Below are positions 45,898-58,377 of a stretch of 64,000 bases of DNA, one piece after another. The stretch's first letter is position 1. Each line of letters starts with the position of its first letter. The notes under the pieces were generated by a model that was not told where the DNA came from, did not search any database, and saw nothing but the letters and a program-made list of their open reading frames with translations. The translations under genes were made by a program, and so were the position numbers. Origin of the DNA: Ectobius pallidus. Taxonomy: Eukaryota > Arthropoda > Insecta > Blattodea > Ectobiidae. Where the stretch lies: the NCBI GenBank assembly GCA_964059195.1, contig CAXKWD010000005.1, forward strand, positions 40,749,825-40,813,824. Direction: 5' to 3'.

Positions 45898-47099
45898 CTA
45901 ACAACGAGTATATGTATATTTCCGAATCAGCGAGATATGCTACCAAAAAGGAATGATGTGTATTCAACATTCATTTAGTTTTGATCTTGAGAGGTGAACG
46001 AGAATGAGAACAAGTTTACACAGTACTAGCCACGGAGTGGGCTGATGGTAGACAGTATTTAATGTGATTTCCATCGAACTAGTCTTTCAACTTAGAGTTT
46101 GTAATAATATTTCCTGCCCTCATGTACAAGACATGACCAGACTCTATTTAATTGGAAGTTTTCGAACGCTGGCGTAGTGTAACTTAATTTTCAACATATT
46201 TAGTCTATTATATATTATCCCTATGTTAAGAAGGAGACTGAGCTTTTACTAGACATAATACCACAATAGAAAACTTGCGTTCCTTTTATTTACATCTTTC
46301 CTTATGAAACAGATAATCATAAATACGATTATAGATACTGATGCAATATTCGTGAACCCTACTTAATATGCAAATAAATTCATTACGATTTCCAACAAGG
46401 GCAAGTAATGTACTTCGTGGGGTTTGGGGCCACTTCATTGATGGGGCCTTGCGTCATGAATAGGTAAAGGTAGAGCATACGATTTCAACTATAGAATTCA
46501 CTGATTTTTACTCAACCTTTACAGATGCTGGTACGCATAGGAATTTCAACAGAAATGAGGTTCACATCCTAAGGTTGCACTATCGTAAGAAGAGAATTGG
46601 ACCTACGCATCGACCAAACACATAAGCTAAGTACCTCAATTGTTTTCAAATGCTTAATATAATCGAAGACACTCTCGCCTACTTAAATTTTTAAGTATAA
46701 GAAATTTATGGCGGAGATTTGGAGGTAGTATCGTGAAATATAAATTGCAGAATTTATGCAACTAGGCCTTCACCAAAAATTTCAAACAAGTATTAGAATT
46801 CATCGTTTCCACACACGACCCTGTATTCTTGTGCTGCGGGACTTGCCAACCTTGAAGGGTTAAGATTGAAGTTAAGAACGAGGAGGCCATGTGTCTCTGA
46901 TAATGGTTCCGGGTGCCATTGCGTTGGACATCTGGGTAGTTTCTTTCTGACTTGGGACGTGGGTGTTATTACAAAATGAACCTTTCAAGATACGTAACCA
47001 CATTATAACATTTTGTTAAATGCACTGAGTACTTAGGAGTTTTCTTCCTGTGGAAGATGCATGTAGACGGCCTATGGCACGGGACAAACGTCTCTGTAA
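45898..47099. other. Unit 1 anonymous 1.05-kb block
   Basis: From about 46040 to 47095 this DNA is absent from unit 0 but present and nearly identical in units 2-4. No protein motif, terminal repeat or tRNA-like sequence recognised. A minus-strand 83-codon frame (47016-47267) overlaps its end and is the same in four units only because the units are near-copies. Confidence 0.5.
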
Positions 47100-47844
47100 G
47101 CCTGTGTGTTTAGGAATGTGGCGAGCCAATAGAGTGAAGTTAATTCTTTCGCAAGCTGCGTCGCGTCGTTTGTTAGCAGTCCCTGGAGCGGGGTTAGGTC
47201 TTTCGCAAACTGCTCTGAATGATTGATTTCCCAGGAAAATATTGATTATGTAAAATACGAAGTACAATATTATATGGTTAGGTAGGAGAAGAAAGGTTTC
47301 ATTTTGTAATGATACTAACGTAACGGGTCAGGGGAAATTACCCAGATGCCCATGCAATGGTGCCTAGAAGCCTTTATCAGTGATACGTGATAATTAATCC
47401 CTCCGAGTTTTTGACGTAAACATTCTTCGACGCCTTCAGTTGACAAGTACCAAAGCACAAGGACTCAAGGTTGCGTGAATTTTATTTAACATGGAAGCGT
47501 CTGCTTAATTTTGTGATATTTTGTATTAAAATGTTGGTGCAGGATTCGAACTGAATCCTGGTCTCTATCAGGTCCCCAGGGTATTAGCTACTCTTAGCAG
47601 TGTTATGATATTTCCTAGATTAACAGTGTTAACTCACTATAAAATAATAATAGGTTCTCTTTAATTTTTCACGTCCTTATCAAAAGAAGACGGACATGAC
47701 AATATTAGTGAACTGCAACGTTATGGCTCAAATGCTTTCGACTACAGGCGGAAGAACCATGAAGTAGAATCATCAAGACTACTCCTGAAAATGTCTATTT
47801 GGGTAAGCATTGATTATAATTGTATTACGTAATGAAATATATGT
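47100..47844. other. Unit 1 GC-richer linker before next RT segment
   Basis: Homologous to 41450-42182. Contains the tRNA T-arm-like stretch near 47530-47600 on the minus strand. Otherwise unassigned. Confidence 0.4.
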
Positions 47845-47874
47845 ATGTCACTAATAATAATATGCAAAATAATT

Positions 47875-49041
47875 TTTAAACGTATCTTTCTATTTGGTCG
47901 ACTTGCTATGCAGGATTGGCGGACTGCCAAAAATATTGTCATCTATAAGAGAATAAAGTGGGCAATTCAATCATTTTCCCCCTTTAAAAGCCCAGAAATA
48001 GATGGGATTTTCTCGGCCCTGCTTCAGCAGGGACATGATTTACTCATTCCAAACTTGGTAAGAATTTTCAGATCTTGCCTGGTGATGGGTTATGTACACC
48101 CGTCGTGGATGCAGGCAAGACTAGTTTTTATTCCTAAGCCCGGTAGGATCTAGTACCTTGACCTAAGGATTTTAGACCTATTAGTCTGACTTCCTTGCTT
48201 TTAACGACTTTGGAAAGGCTAATAGATAGATGTATCAGAGGACCTATCTTAATTTTAAGGCCTTTGAGTGCTGAACAACATGCCTATCAGGCTGGCAAAT
48301 CCGTGAAGATGGCGCGTCATCAACTGATTTCAAGGGCTGAAGAAGTGCTTGACCAGGGAGAGATAGCCATGGCAGTGTTTTTGTACCTAGAGGGGCCTTT
48401 AATTTTACTTCATATGGATGTATCTATTGAGGGTGGATTGGACATGGAGTTAACTTGTGTGCAACTCGATGGATTATGGCATCCCTGGATGGCCGCCGGG
48501 CAATAGTGTCTCTCAATCAGTGCAAGCTGATTGTCACTATGCCCAGAGGCTGCCCCCAGGGAGGGGTTCCTGCCCTCACTTATTTGGTGCCTGGTGGTAG
48601 ATGAGGTTCTAGCTCAATGAAAGTAGAGTATACGTAGATGATATGGTCAGGGGCAAATTAGCTGATACAGTTTCGGGCCTTATACAAGGTGCCGTTGAGA
48701 CTGTTGAAAGATGGTGTGGTGAGGTAGGACTGTCGGCTAACCCAGATAAAACTAACCTCGTTGTGTTCACGAGGAAGCTTCGGCTTGATGGTTTACATGA
48801 ACCTACCTTCTTCGGGAAGAAGATGCTTCTGTCTATGTCTGTCAAGTATCTGGGAGTGATTCTGGATTCTAGGCTGACTTGGAAAGAACACATTGTAAAC
48901 AAGGTGGATAAGGCCTGCAATGTATTGTGGGCCTGTCGGAGGGCCTTTGGTGTGAGGTGGGGATTTAAACCACGTGTGGTTTATTGGCTGTATGCCTACA
49001 TCATTAAGCCTTTCATCACCTATGCTTCGGTTTTGTGGTAG
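47875..49041 (+). pseudogene. LINE reverse transcriptase, copy entering unit 2
   Basis: Frames 47845-48153, 48195-48506 and 48643-49041 give the same succession as the previous copy. They include WAIQSFSPFKSPEIDGIFSA, LERLIDRCIRGP, LSAEQHAYQAGKS and AVFLYLEGP (region-A Asp replaced by Tyr). RGCPQGG and a YVDD box follow, then LSANPDKTNLVVF and KYLGVILDSRLTWKEH. This copy still has the 31 bp at about 48008-48038 lost in the copies to the right, and shows the nine-base loss just after YVDD (in frame). It ends with the deletion junction near 49176, so no RNase H follows. Confidence 0.85.
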
Positions 49042-50545
49042 CCATGTGTTGAGAACAAAATAAATAAAATGCAACCCATAGTGTGTTAGTGGACTACTGG
49101 AGCCGTGCGCACAACTCCGGTAAGTGCCCTGGAGACGCTGCTTGGCTAACCTCCTTTGGATCTGGTTATTCAGGGACTTCTTGAATGCAACGGGACTTTA
49201 ATGAATTATCCAGTAAGAGGGGCACAATGTGCCCAATTATGTGGCCTACGTTCACGTGACCGAAAGGGCCCAACCCATTCATATTCTTTCATTCAAAGCT
49301 ATATAAGTTTTAACATGACAGTATATTTTTCACATAGATTAGATCCGTAACAGCTTCAAGTGTTTTGAAATGTAATCAAATCTTTTAAGACCTTCGAGGC
49401 ATTTAATATGACGATTATAGTTGGAAATAATATTTTAAGGTTAGGAATGTATGCCGATATTCTTTTAAGATTTAGACTTTCAGTTCTGAAAATGTGTAAA
49501 AATAAGATTTCTTGAAATATATTCCTCAGAAATTGAGCGTAACTTGACATTTCCTTTACTCCAGTAAGCGTCCGCTGTTTGAAGAGAATACAACAGTTGC
49601 TACTAAGACCTACCTAAGAATATCTCACATGTGAAAGCTACGAGATTCTACTCAGTTATTTTCTCCTTGTATAATATTTATGAGGTAATACTTCATAGGA
49701 ATTGTCATAATTTCGTGGCATATAAATTTGTACATGTCAAACAAGCAAAACGGCATAACGGCATAAAGCTAGCTACTTTACCGGCAATTCATTTTCTTCG
49801 AGAATGTACTTTATAGGTTCTTCCATCAGGTAATAAGGGATGGATTATTCATTCTAATTCGGGGTTCATTTTTATTTCATTTGTCTATTATTATACAGTG
49901 GTAGATGCAATAAGTGATATAGATCTAGCAGAGAAAATGATAAGGAATAAGTTGCACCATTGTTGGTCTTGTGTACCTTAGATCGTTTTCGTATAAATAC
50001 AAAACATGATATCACTTGCTTGGAAACGAAAATACCGGATTGCATAGCCAAAATTCGTAGATGTAGGAACGATATGTTAAAAGAATAAAAAATAGTAGAA
50101 TTAACTAAGAAATTTCAGTGTGAGAGATACGCGTTTTCGAGATTAACAGACAATAACATATTAGAATTTATAAGAAAATATTTAGCAGCATTTCACATAG
50201 GGAAGTTGACGCAAATTGAAGGGCTAACCAAGACGTTCTGCGAAATTTGGCTAAAAAATGAAGGGCTGCCATCAAGAGACAGCCTGTATGAGCTTTACGT
50301 CTGGTTCGGCGTGGAAAGAGGGATCGAAAAAGATAAGCTGGATGAAGATCTCTTAACGCTGGGTAAAGACTTGTATAACTTAAAAGAGGAAAGGCTCCAC
50401 AAAGAAGCGGTAAGAAGAGAATATAGATTTATAAAATAGGCTGTATAGTTTGTAAGAAATTGTTGATTGTAGTTTTATAGAAGGGCCCCCCGAGAAATAC
50501 ACTGTAATCGAAGGGGACCCATTTTAGATATGAATTCTGAATAAA

Positions 50546-50589
<44 letters not shown>

Positions 50590-53114
50590 CACTTGCCTAG
50601 CAACGAGTATATGTAAATTTCCGAATCAGCGAGATATGCTACTAAAAAGGAATGATGTGTATTCAACATTCATTTAGTTTTGATCTTGAGAGGTGAACGA
50701 GAATGAGAACAAGTTTACACAGTACTAGCCACGGAGTGGGCTGATGGTTGACAGTATTTAATGTGATTTCCATCGAACTAGTCTTTCAACTTAGAGTTTG
50801 TAATAATATTTCCTGCCCTCATGTACAAGACATGACCAGACTCTATTTAATTGGAAGTTTTCGAACGCTGGCGTAGTGTAACTTAATTTTCAACATATTT
50901 AGTCTATTATATATTATCCCTATGTTAAGAAGGAGACTGAGCTTTTACTAGACATAATACCACAATAGAAAACTTGCGTTCCTTTTATTTACATCTTTCC
51001 TTATGAAACAGATAATCATAAATACGATTATAGATACTGATGCAATATTCGTGAACCCTACTTAATATGCAAATAAATTCATTACGATTTCCAACAAGGG
51101 CAAGTAATGTACTTCGTGGGGTTTGGGGCCACTTCATTGATGGGGCCTTGCGTCATGAATAGGTAAAGGTAGAGCATGCGATTTCAACTATAAAATTCAC
51201 TGATTTTTACTCAACCTTTACAGATGCTGGTACGCATAGGAATTTCAACAGAAATGAGGTTCACATCCTAAGGTTGCACTATCTTAAGAAGAGAATTGGA
51301 CCTACGCATCGACCAAACACATAAGCTAAGTACCTCAATTGTTTTCAAATGCTTAATATAATCGAAGACACTCTCGCCTACTTAAATTTTTAAGTATAAG
51401 AAATTTATGGCGGAGATTTGGAGGTAGTATCTTGAAATATAAATTGCAGAATTTATGCAACTAGGCCTTCACCAAAAATTTCAAGCAAGTATTAGAATTC
51501 ATCGTTTCCACACACGACCCTGTATTCTTGTGCTGCGGGACTTGCCAACCTTGAAGGGTTAAGATTGAAGTTAAGAACGAGGAGGCCATGTGTCTCTGAT
51601 AATGGTTCCGGGTGCCATTGCGTTGGACATCTGGGTAGTTTCTTTCTGACTTGGGACGTGGGTGTTATTACAAAATGAACCTTTCAAGATACGTAACCAC
51701 ATTATAACATTTTGTTAAATGCACTGAGTACTTAGGAGTTTTCTTCCTGTGGAAGATGCATGTAGACGGCCTATGGCACGGGACAAACGTCTCTGTAAGC
51801 CTGTGTGTTTAGGAATGTGGCGAGCCAATAGAGTGAAGTTAATTCTTTCGCAAGCTGCGTCGCGTCGTTTGTTAGCAGTCCCTGGAGCGGGGTTAGGTCT
51901 TTCGCAAACTGCTCTGAATGATTGATTTCCCAGGAAAATATTGATTATGTAAAATACGAAGTACAATATTATATGGTTAGGTAGGAGAAGAAAGGTTTCA
52001 TTTTGTAATGATACTAACGTAACGGGTCAGGGGAAATTACCCAGATGCCCATGCAATGGTGCCTAGAAGCCTTTATCAGTGATACGTGATAATTAATCCC
52101 TCCGAGTTTTTGACGTAAACATTCTTCGACGCCTTCAGTTGACAAGTACCAAAGCACAAGGACTCAAGGTTGCGTGAATTTTATTTAACATGGAAGCGTC
52201 TGCTTCATTTTGTGATATTTTGTATTAAAATGTTGGTGCAGGATTCGAACTGAATCCTGGTCTCTATCAGGTCCCCAGGGTATTAGCAACTCTTAGCAGT
52301 GTTATGATATTTCCTAGATTAACAGTGTTAACTCACTATAAAATAATAATAGGTTCTCTTTAATTTTTCACGTCCTTATCAAAAGAAGACGGACATGACA
52401 ATATTAGTGAACTGCAACGTTATGGCTCAAATGCTTTCGACTACAGGCGGAAGAACCATGAAGTAGAATCATCAAGACTACTCCTGAAAATGTCTATTTG
52501 GGTAAGCATTGATTATAATTGTATTACGTAATGAAATATATGTATGTCACTAATAACAATATGCAAAATAATTTTTAAACGTATCTTTCTATTTGGCCGA
52601 CTTGCTATGCAGGATTGGCGGACTGCCAAAAATATTGTCATCTATAAGAGAATAAAGTGGGCAATTCAATCATTTTCCCCCTTTAAAAGCCCAGAAATAG
52701 ATGGGATTTACTCATTCCAAACTTGGTAAGAATTTTCAGATCTTGCCTGGTGATGGGTTATGTACACCCGTCGTGGATGCAGGCAAGACTAGTTTTTATT
52801 CCTAAGCCCGGTAGGATCTAGTACCTTGACCTAAGGATTTTAGACCTATTAGTCTGACTTCCTTGCTTTTAACGACTTTGGAAAGGCTAATAGATAGATG
52901 TATCAGAGGACCTATCTTAATTTTAAGGCCTTTGAGTGCTGAACAACATGCCTATCAGGCTGGCAAATCCGTGAAGATGGCGCGTCATCAACTGATTTCA
53001 AGGGCTGAAGAAGTGCTTGACCAGGGAGAGATAGCCATGGCAGTGTTTTTGTACCTAGAGGGGCCTTTAATTTTACTTCATATGGATGTATCTATTGAGG
53101 GTGGATTGGACATG
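48447..53114 (+). repeat. Array unit 2 (981-bp deletion)
   Basis: 4668 bp. Lacks the RNase H segment; the junction is 'attcaggga|cttcttgaat' near 49171-49190. The retroelement insertion lies at 50020-50585 with duplication at 50009-50019 and 50586-50596, a 13-copy ATT tail, and a TAA at 50086-50088 that closes the frame open in unit 1. The RT segment at its right end carries the 31-bp deletion. Confidence 0.9.
50009..50596 (+). mobile_element. Retroelement insertion, unit 2 copy
   Basis: Duplicate of the unit 1 insertion, copied with the unit rather than inserted anew because the 11-bp flanks are the same site. The frame is broken by TAA at 50086; a 77-codon remainder (50206-50439) persists. 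ATT tail 50547-50585 has 13 copies. Confidence 0.9.
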
Positions 53115-53709
53115 GAGTTAACTTGTGTGCAACTCGATGGATTATGGCATCCCTGGATGGCCGCCGGGCAATAGTGTCTCTCAATCAGTGCAAGCTGATT
53201 GTCACTATGCCCAGAGGCTGCCCCCAGGGAGGGGTTCCTGCCCTCACTTATTTGGTGCCTGGTGGTAGATGATGTTCTAGCTCAATGAAAGTAGAGTATA
53301 CGTAGATGATATGGTCAGGGGCAAATTAGCTGATACAGTTTCGGGCCTTATACAAGGTGCCGTTGAGACTGTTGAAAGATGGTGTGGTGAGGTAGGACTG
53401 TCGGCTAACCCAGATAAAACTAACCTCGTTGTGTTCACGAGGAAGCTTCGGCTTGATGGTTTACATGAACCTACCTTCTTCGGGAAGAAGATGCTTCTGT
53501 CTATGTCTGTCAAGTATCTGGGAGTGATTCTGGATTCTAGGCTGACTTGGAAAGAACACATTGTAAACAAGGTGGATAAGGCCTGCAATGTATTGTGGGC
53601 CTGTCGGAGGGCCTTTGGTGTGAGGTGGGGATTTAAACCACGTGTGGTTTATTGGCTGTATGCCTACATCATTAAGCCTTTCATCACCTATGCTTCGGTT
53701 TTGTGGTAG
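52574..53709 (+). pseudogene. LINE reverse transcriptase, copy entering unit 3
   Basis: As the previous copy but with 31 bp missing near 52708 (gatgggattta joins directly to ctcattcc), which shifts the frame after FKSPEIDGI. Downstream frames 52863-53174 and 53311-53709 encode the same sequences as in the unit 2 copy, including AVFLYLEGP and KYLGVILDSRLTWKEH. Confidence 0.85.
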
Positions 53710-55213
53710 CCATGTGTTGAGAACAAAATAAATAAAATGCAACCCATAGTGTGTTAGTGGACTACTGGAGCCGTGCGCACAACTCCGGTAAGTGCCCTGG
53801 AGACGCTGCTTGGCTAACCTCCTTTGGATCTGGTTATTCAGGGACTTCTTGAATGCAACGGGACTTTAATGAATTATCCAGTAAGAGGGGCACAATGTGC
53901 CCAATTATGTGGCCTACGTTCACGTGACCGAAAGGGCCCAACCCATTCATATTCTTTCATTCAAAGCTATATAAGTTTTAACATGACAGTATATTTTTCA
54001 CATAGATTAGATCCGTAACAGCTTCAAGTGTTTTGAAATGTAATCAAATCTTTTAAGACCTTCGAGGCATTTAATATGACGATTATAGTTGGAAATAATA
54101 TTTTAAGGTTAGGAATGTATGCCGATATTCTTTTAAGATTTAGACTTTCAGTTCTGAAAATGTGTAAAAATAAGATTTCTTGAAATATATTCCTCAGAAA
54201 TTGAGCGTAACTTGACATTTCCTTTACTCCAGTAAGCGTCCGCTGTTTGAAGAGAATACAACAGTTGCTACTAAGACCTACCTAAGAATATCTCACATGT
54301 GAAAGCTACGAGATTCTACTCAGTTATTTTCTCCTTGTATAATATTTATGAGGTAATACTTCATAGGAATTATCATAATTTCGTGGCATATAAATTTGTA
54401 CATGTCAAACAAGCAAAACGGCATAACGGCATAAAGCTAGCTACTTTACCGGCAATTCATTTTCTTCGAGAATGTACTTTATAGGTTCTTCCATCAGGTA
54501 ATAAGGGATGGATTATTCATTCTAATTCGGGGTTCATTTTTATTTCATTTGTCTATTATTATACAGTGGTAGATGCAATAAGTGATATAGATCTAGCAGA
54601 GAAAATGATAAGGAATAAGTTGCACCATTGTTGGTCTTGTGTACCTTAGATCGTTTTCGTATAAATACAAAACATGATATCACTTGCTTGGAAACGAAAA
54701 TACCGGATTGCATAGCCAAAATTCGTAGATGTAGGAACGATATGTTAAAAGAATAAAAAATAGTAGAATTAACTAAGAAATTTCAGTGTGAGAGATACGC
54801 GTTTTCGAGATTAACAGACAATAACATATTAGAATTTATAAGAAAATATTTAGCAGCATTTCACATAGGGAAGTTGACGCAAATTGAAGGGCTAACCAAG
54901 ACGTTCTGCGAAATTTGGCTAAAAAATGAAGGGCTGCCATCAAGAGACAGCCTGTATGAGCTTTACGTCTGGTTCGGCGTGGAAAGAGGGATCGAAAAAG
55001 ATAAGCTGGATGAAGATCTCTTAACGCTGGGTAAAGACTTGTATAACTTAAAAGAGGAAAGGCTCCACAAAGAAGCGGTAAGAAGAGAATATAGATTTAT
55101 AAAATAGGCTGTATAGTTTGTAAGAAATTGTTGATTGTAGTTTTATAGAAGGGCCCCCCGAGAAATACACTGTAATCGAAGGGGACCCATTTTAGATATG
55201 AATTCTGAATAAA

Positions 55214-55257
<44 letters not shown>

Positions 55258-57782
55258 CACTTGCCTAGCAACGAGTATATGTAAATTTCCGAATCAGCGA
55301 GATATGCTACTAAAAAGGAATGATGTGTATTCAACATTCATTTAGTTTTGATCTTGAGAGGTGAACGAGAATGAGAACAAGTTTACACAGTACTAGCCAC
55401 GGAGTGGGCTGATGGTTGACAGTATTTAATGTGATTTCCATCGAACTAGTCTTTCAACTTAGAGTTTGTAATAATATTTCCTGCCCTCATGTACAAGACA
55501 TGACCAGACTCTATTTAATTGGAAGTTTTCGAACGCTGGCGTAGTGTAACTTAATTTTCAACATATTTAGTCTATTATATATTATCCCTATGTTAAGAAG
55601 GAGACTGAGCTTTTACTAGACATAATACCACAATAGAAAACTTGCGTTCCTTTTATTTACATCTTTCCTTATGAAACAGATAATCATAAATACGATTATA
55701 GATACTGATGCAATATTCGTGAACCCTACTTAATATGCAAATAAATTCATTACGATTTCCAACAAGGGCAAGTAATGTACTTCGTGGGGTTTGGGGTCAC
55801 TTCATTGATGGGGCCTTGCGTCATGAATAGGTAAAGGTAGAGCATGCGATTTCAACTATAAAATTCACTGATTTTTACTCAACCTTTACAGATGCTGGTA
55901 CGCATAGGAATTTCAACAGAAATGAGGTTCACATCCTAAGGTTGCACTATCTTAAGAAGAGAATTGGACCTACGCATCGACCAAACACATAAGCTAAGTA
56001 CCTCAATTGTTTTCAAATGCTTAATATAATCGAAGACACTCTCGCCTACTTAAATTTTTAAGTATAAGAAATTTATGGCGGAGATTTGGAGGTAGTATCT
56101 TGAAATATAAATTGCAGAATTTATGCAACTAGGCCTTCACCAAAAATTTCAAGCAAGTATTAGAATTCATCGTTTCCACACACGACCCTGTATTCTTGTG
56201 CTGCGGGACTTGCCAACCTTGAAGGGTTAAGATTGAAGTTAAGAACGAGGAGGCCATGTGTCTCTGATAATGGTTCCGGGTGCCATTGCGTTGGACATCT
56301 GGGTAGTTTCTTTCTGACTTGGGACGTGGGTGTTATTACAAAATGAACCTTTCAAGATACGTAACCACATTATAACATTTTGTTAAATGCACTGAGTACT
56401 TAGGAGTTTTCTTCCTGTGGAAGATGCATGTAGACGGCCTATGGCACGGGATAAACGTCTCTGTAAGCCTGTGTGTTTAGGAATGTGGCGAGCCAATAGA
56501 GTGAAGTTAATTCTTTCGCAAGCTGCGTCGCGTCGTTTGTTAGCAGTCCCTGGAGCGGGGTTAGGTCTTTCGCAAACTGCTCTGAATGATTGATTTCCCA
56601 GGAAAATATTGATTATGTAAAATACGAAGTACAATATTATATGGTTAGGTAGGAGAAGAAAGGTTTCATTTTGTAATGATACTAACGTAACGGGTCAGGG
56701 GAAATTACCCAGATGCCCATGCAATGGTGCCTAGAAGCCTTTATCAGTGATACGTGATAATTAATCCCTCCGAGTTTTTGACGTAAACATTCTTCGACGC
56801 CTTCAGTTGACAAGTACCAAAGCACAAGGACTCAAGGTTGCGTGAATTTTATTTAACATGGAAGCGTCTGCTTCATTTTGCGATATTTTGTATTAAAATG
56901 TTGGTGCAGGATTCGAACTGAATCCTGGTCTCTATCAGGTCCCCAGGGTATTAGCAACTCTTAGCAGTGTTATGATATTTCCTAGATTAACAGTGTTAAC
57001 TCACTATAAAATAATAATAGGTTCTCTTTAATTTTTCACGTCCTTATCAAAAGAAGACGGACATGACAATATTAGTGAACTGCAACGTTATGGCTCAAAT
57101 GCTTTCGACTACAGGCGGAAGAACCATGAAGTAGAATCATCAAGACTACTCCTGAAAATGTCTATTTGGGTAAGCATTGATTATAATTGTATTACGTAAT
57201 GAAATATATGTATGTCACTAATAACAATATGCAAAATAATTTTTAAACGTATCTTTCTATTTGGCCGACTTGCTATGTAGGATTGGCGGACTGCCAAAAA
57301 TATTGTCATCTATAAGAGAATAAAGTGGGCAATTCAATCATTTTCCCCCTTTAAAAGCCCAGATATAGATGGGATTTACTCATTCCAAACTTGGTAAGAA
57401 TTTTCAGATCTTGCCTGGTGATGGGTTATGTACACCCGTCGTGGATGCAGGCAAGACTAGTTTTTATTCCTAAGCCCGGTAGGATCTAGTACCTTGACCT
57501 AAGGATTTTAGACCTATTAGTCTGACTTCCTTGCTTTTAACGACTTTGGAAAGGCTAATAGATAGATGTATCAGAGGATCTATCTTAATTTTAAGGCCTT
57601 TGAGTGCTGAACAACATGCCTATCAGGCTGGCAAATCCGTGAAGATGGCGCGTCATCAACTGATTTCAAGGGCTGAAGAAGTGCTTGACCAGGGAGAGAT
57701 AGCCATGGCAGTGTTTTTGTACCTAGAGGGGCCTTTAATTTTACTCCATATGGATGTATCTATTGAGGGTGGATTGGACATG
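53115..57782 (+). repeat. Array unit 3
   Basis: 4668 bp, nearly identical to unit 2 in layout and length. Private substitutions are visible (for example gaattatcat near 54368, gtttggggtcac near 55790 and gggataaacg near 56449). It shares 'gatgatgttctag' (53270) with unit 5 but not with units 2 or 4. Confidence 0.9.
54677..55264 (+). mobile_element. Retroelement insertion, unit 3 copy
   Basis: Insert 54688-55253, duplications 54677-54687 and 55254-55264, 13-copy ATT tail, frame closed by the same TAA as in unit 2. Confidence 0.9.
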
Positions 57783-58377
57783 GAGTTAACTTGTGTGCAA
57801 CTCGATGGATTATGGCATCCCTGGATGGCCGCCGGGCAATAGTGTCTCTCAATCAGTGCAAGCTGATTGTCACTATGCCCAGAGGCTGCCCCCAGGGAGG
57901 GGTTCCTGCCCTCACTTATTTGGTGCCTGGTGGTAGATGAGGTTCTAGCTCAATGAAAGTAGAGTATACGTAGATGATATGGTCAGGGGCAAATTAGCTG
58001 ATACAGTTTCGGGCCTTATACAAGGTGCCGTTGAGACTGTTGAAAGATGGTGTGGTGAGGTAGGACTGTCGGCTAACCCAGATAAAACTAACCTCGTTGT
58101 GTTCACGAGGAAGCTTCGGCTTGATGGTTTACATGAACCTACCTTCTTCGGGAAGAAGATGCTTCTGTCTATGTCTGTCAAGTATCTGGGAGTGATTCTG
58201 GATTCTAGGCTGACTTGGAAAGAACACATTGTAAACAAGGTGGATAAGGCCTGCAATGTATTGTGGGCCTGTCGGAGGGCCTTTGGTGTGAGGTGGGGAT
58301 TTAAACCACGTGTGGTTTATTGGCTGTATGCCTACATCATTAAGCCTTTCATCACCTATGCTTCGGTTTTGTGGTAG
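57242..58377 (+). pseudogene. LINE reverse transcriptase, copy entering unit 4
   Basis: Same as the unit 3 copy, including the 31-bp deletion, with private changes: a TAG created near 57278 (ctatgtagg for ctatgcagg), 'agatatagat' near 57360 and 'ggatctatc' near 57577. Frames 57531-57842 and 57979-58377 remain. Confidence 0.85.

Larger units (their letters stand above)
42785..48446 (+). repeat. Array unit 1 (full RNase H, insertion present)
   Basis: 5662 bp. It has the complete LINE tail that later units have lost (43520-44500), the 545-bp retroelement insertion with its reading frame still open, a short six-copy ATT tail, and the 1.05-kb anonymous block. It keeps nine bases after the YVDD box that later units lack. 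It is intermediate between unit 0 and units 2-5. Confidence 0.9.

Noticed and set aside
47016..47267. An 83-codon minus-strand frame identical in four array units (also 51715, 56383, 61075)
   Set aside because: Its conservation is explained by near-identity of the whole units, including non-coding parts. No domain, no start context and no codon-level signal.
48793..49074. Minus-strand 93-codon frame in units 2-5
   Set aside because: It is the antisense shadow of the LINE reverse transcriptase thumb region.
49356..49550. Minus-strand 64-codon frame repeated in every unit (also 40657, 44678, 54024, 58692, 63384)
   Set aside because: It lies in AT-rich LINE-flanking DNA and is conserved only through unit duplication; changes between units do not favour synonymous sites by eye.
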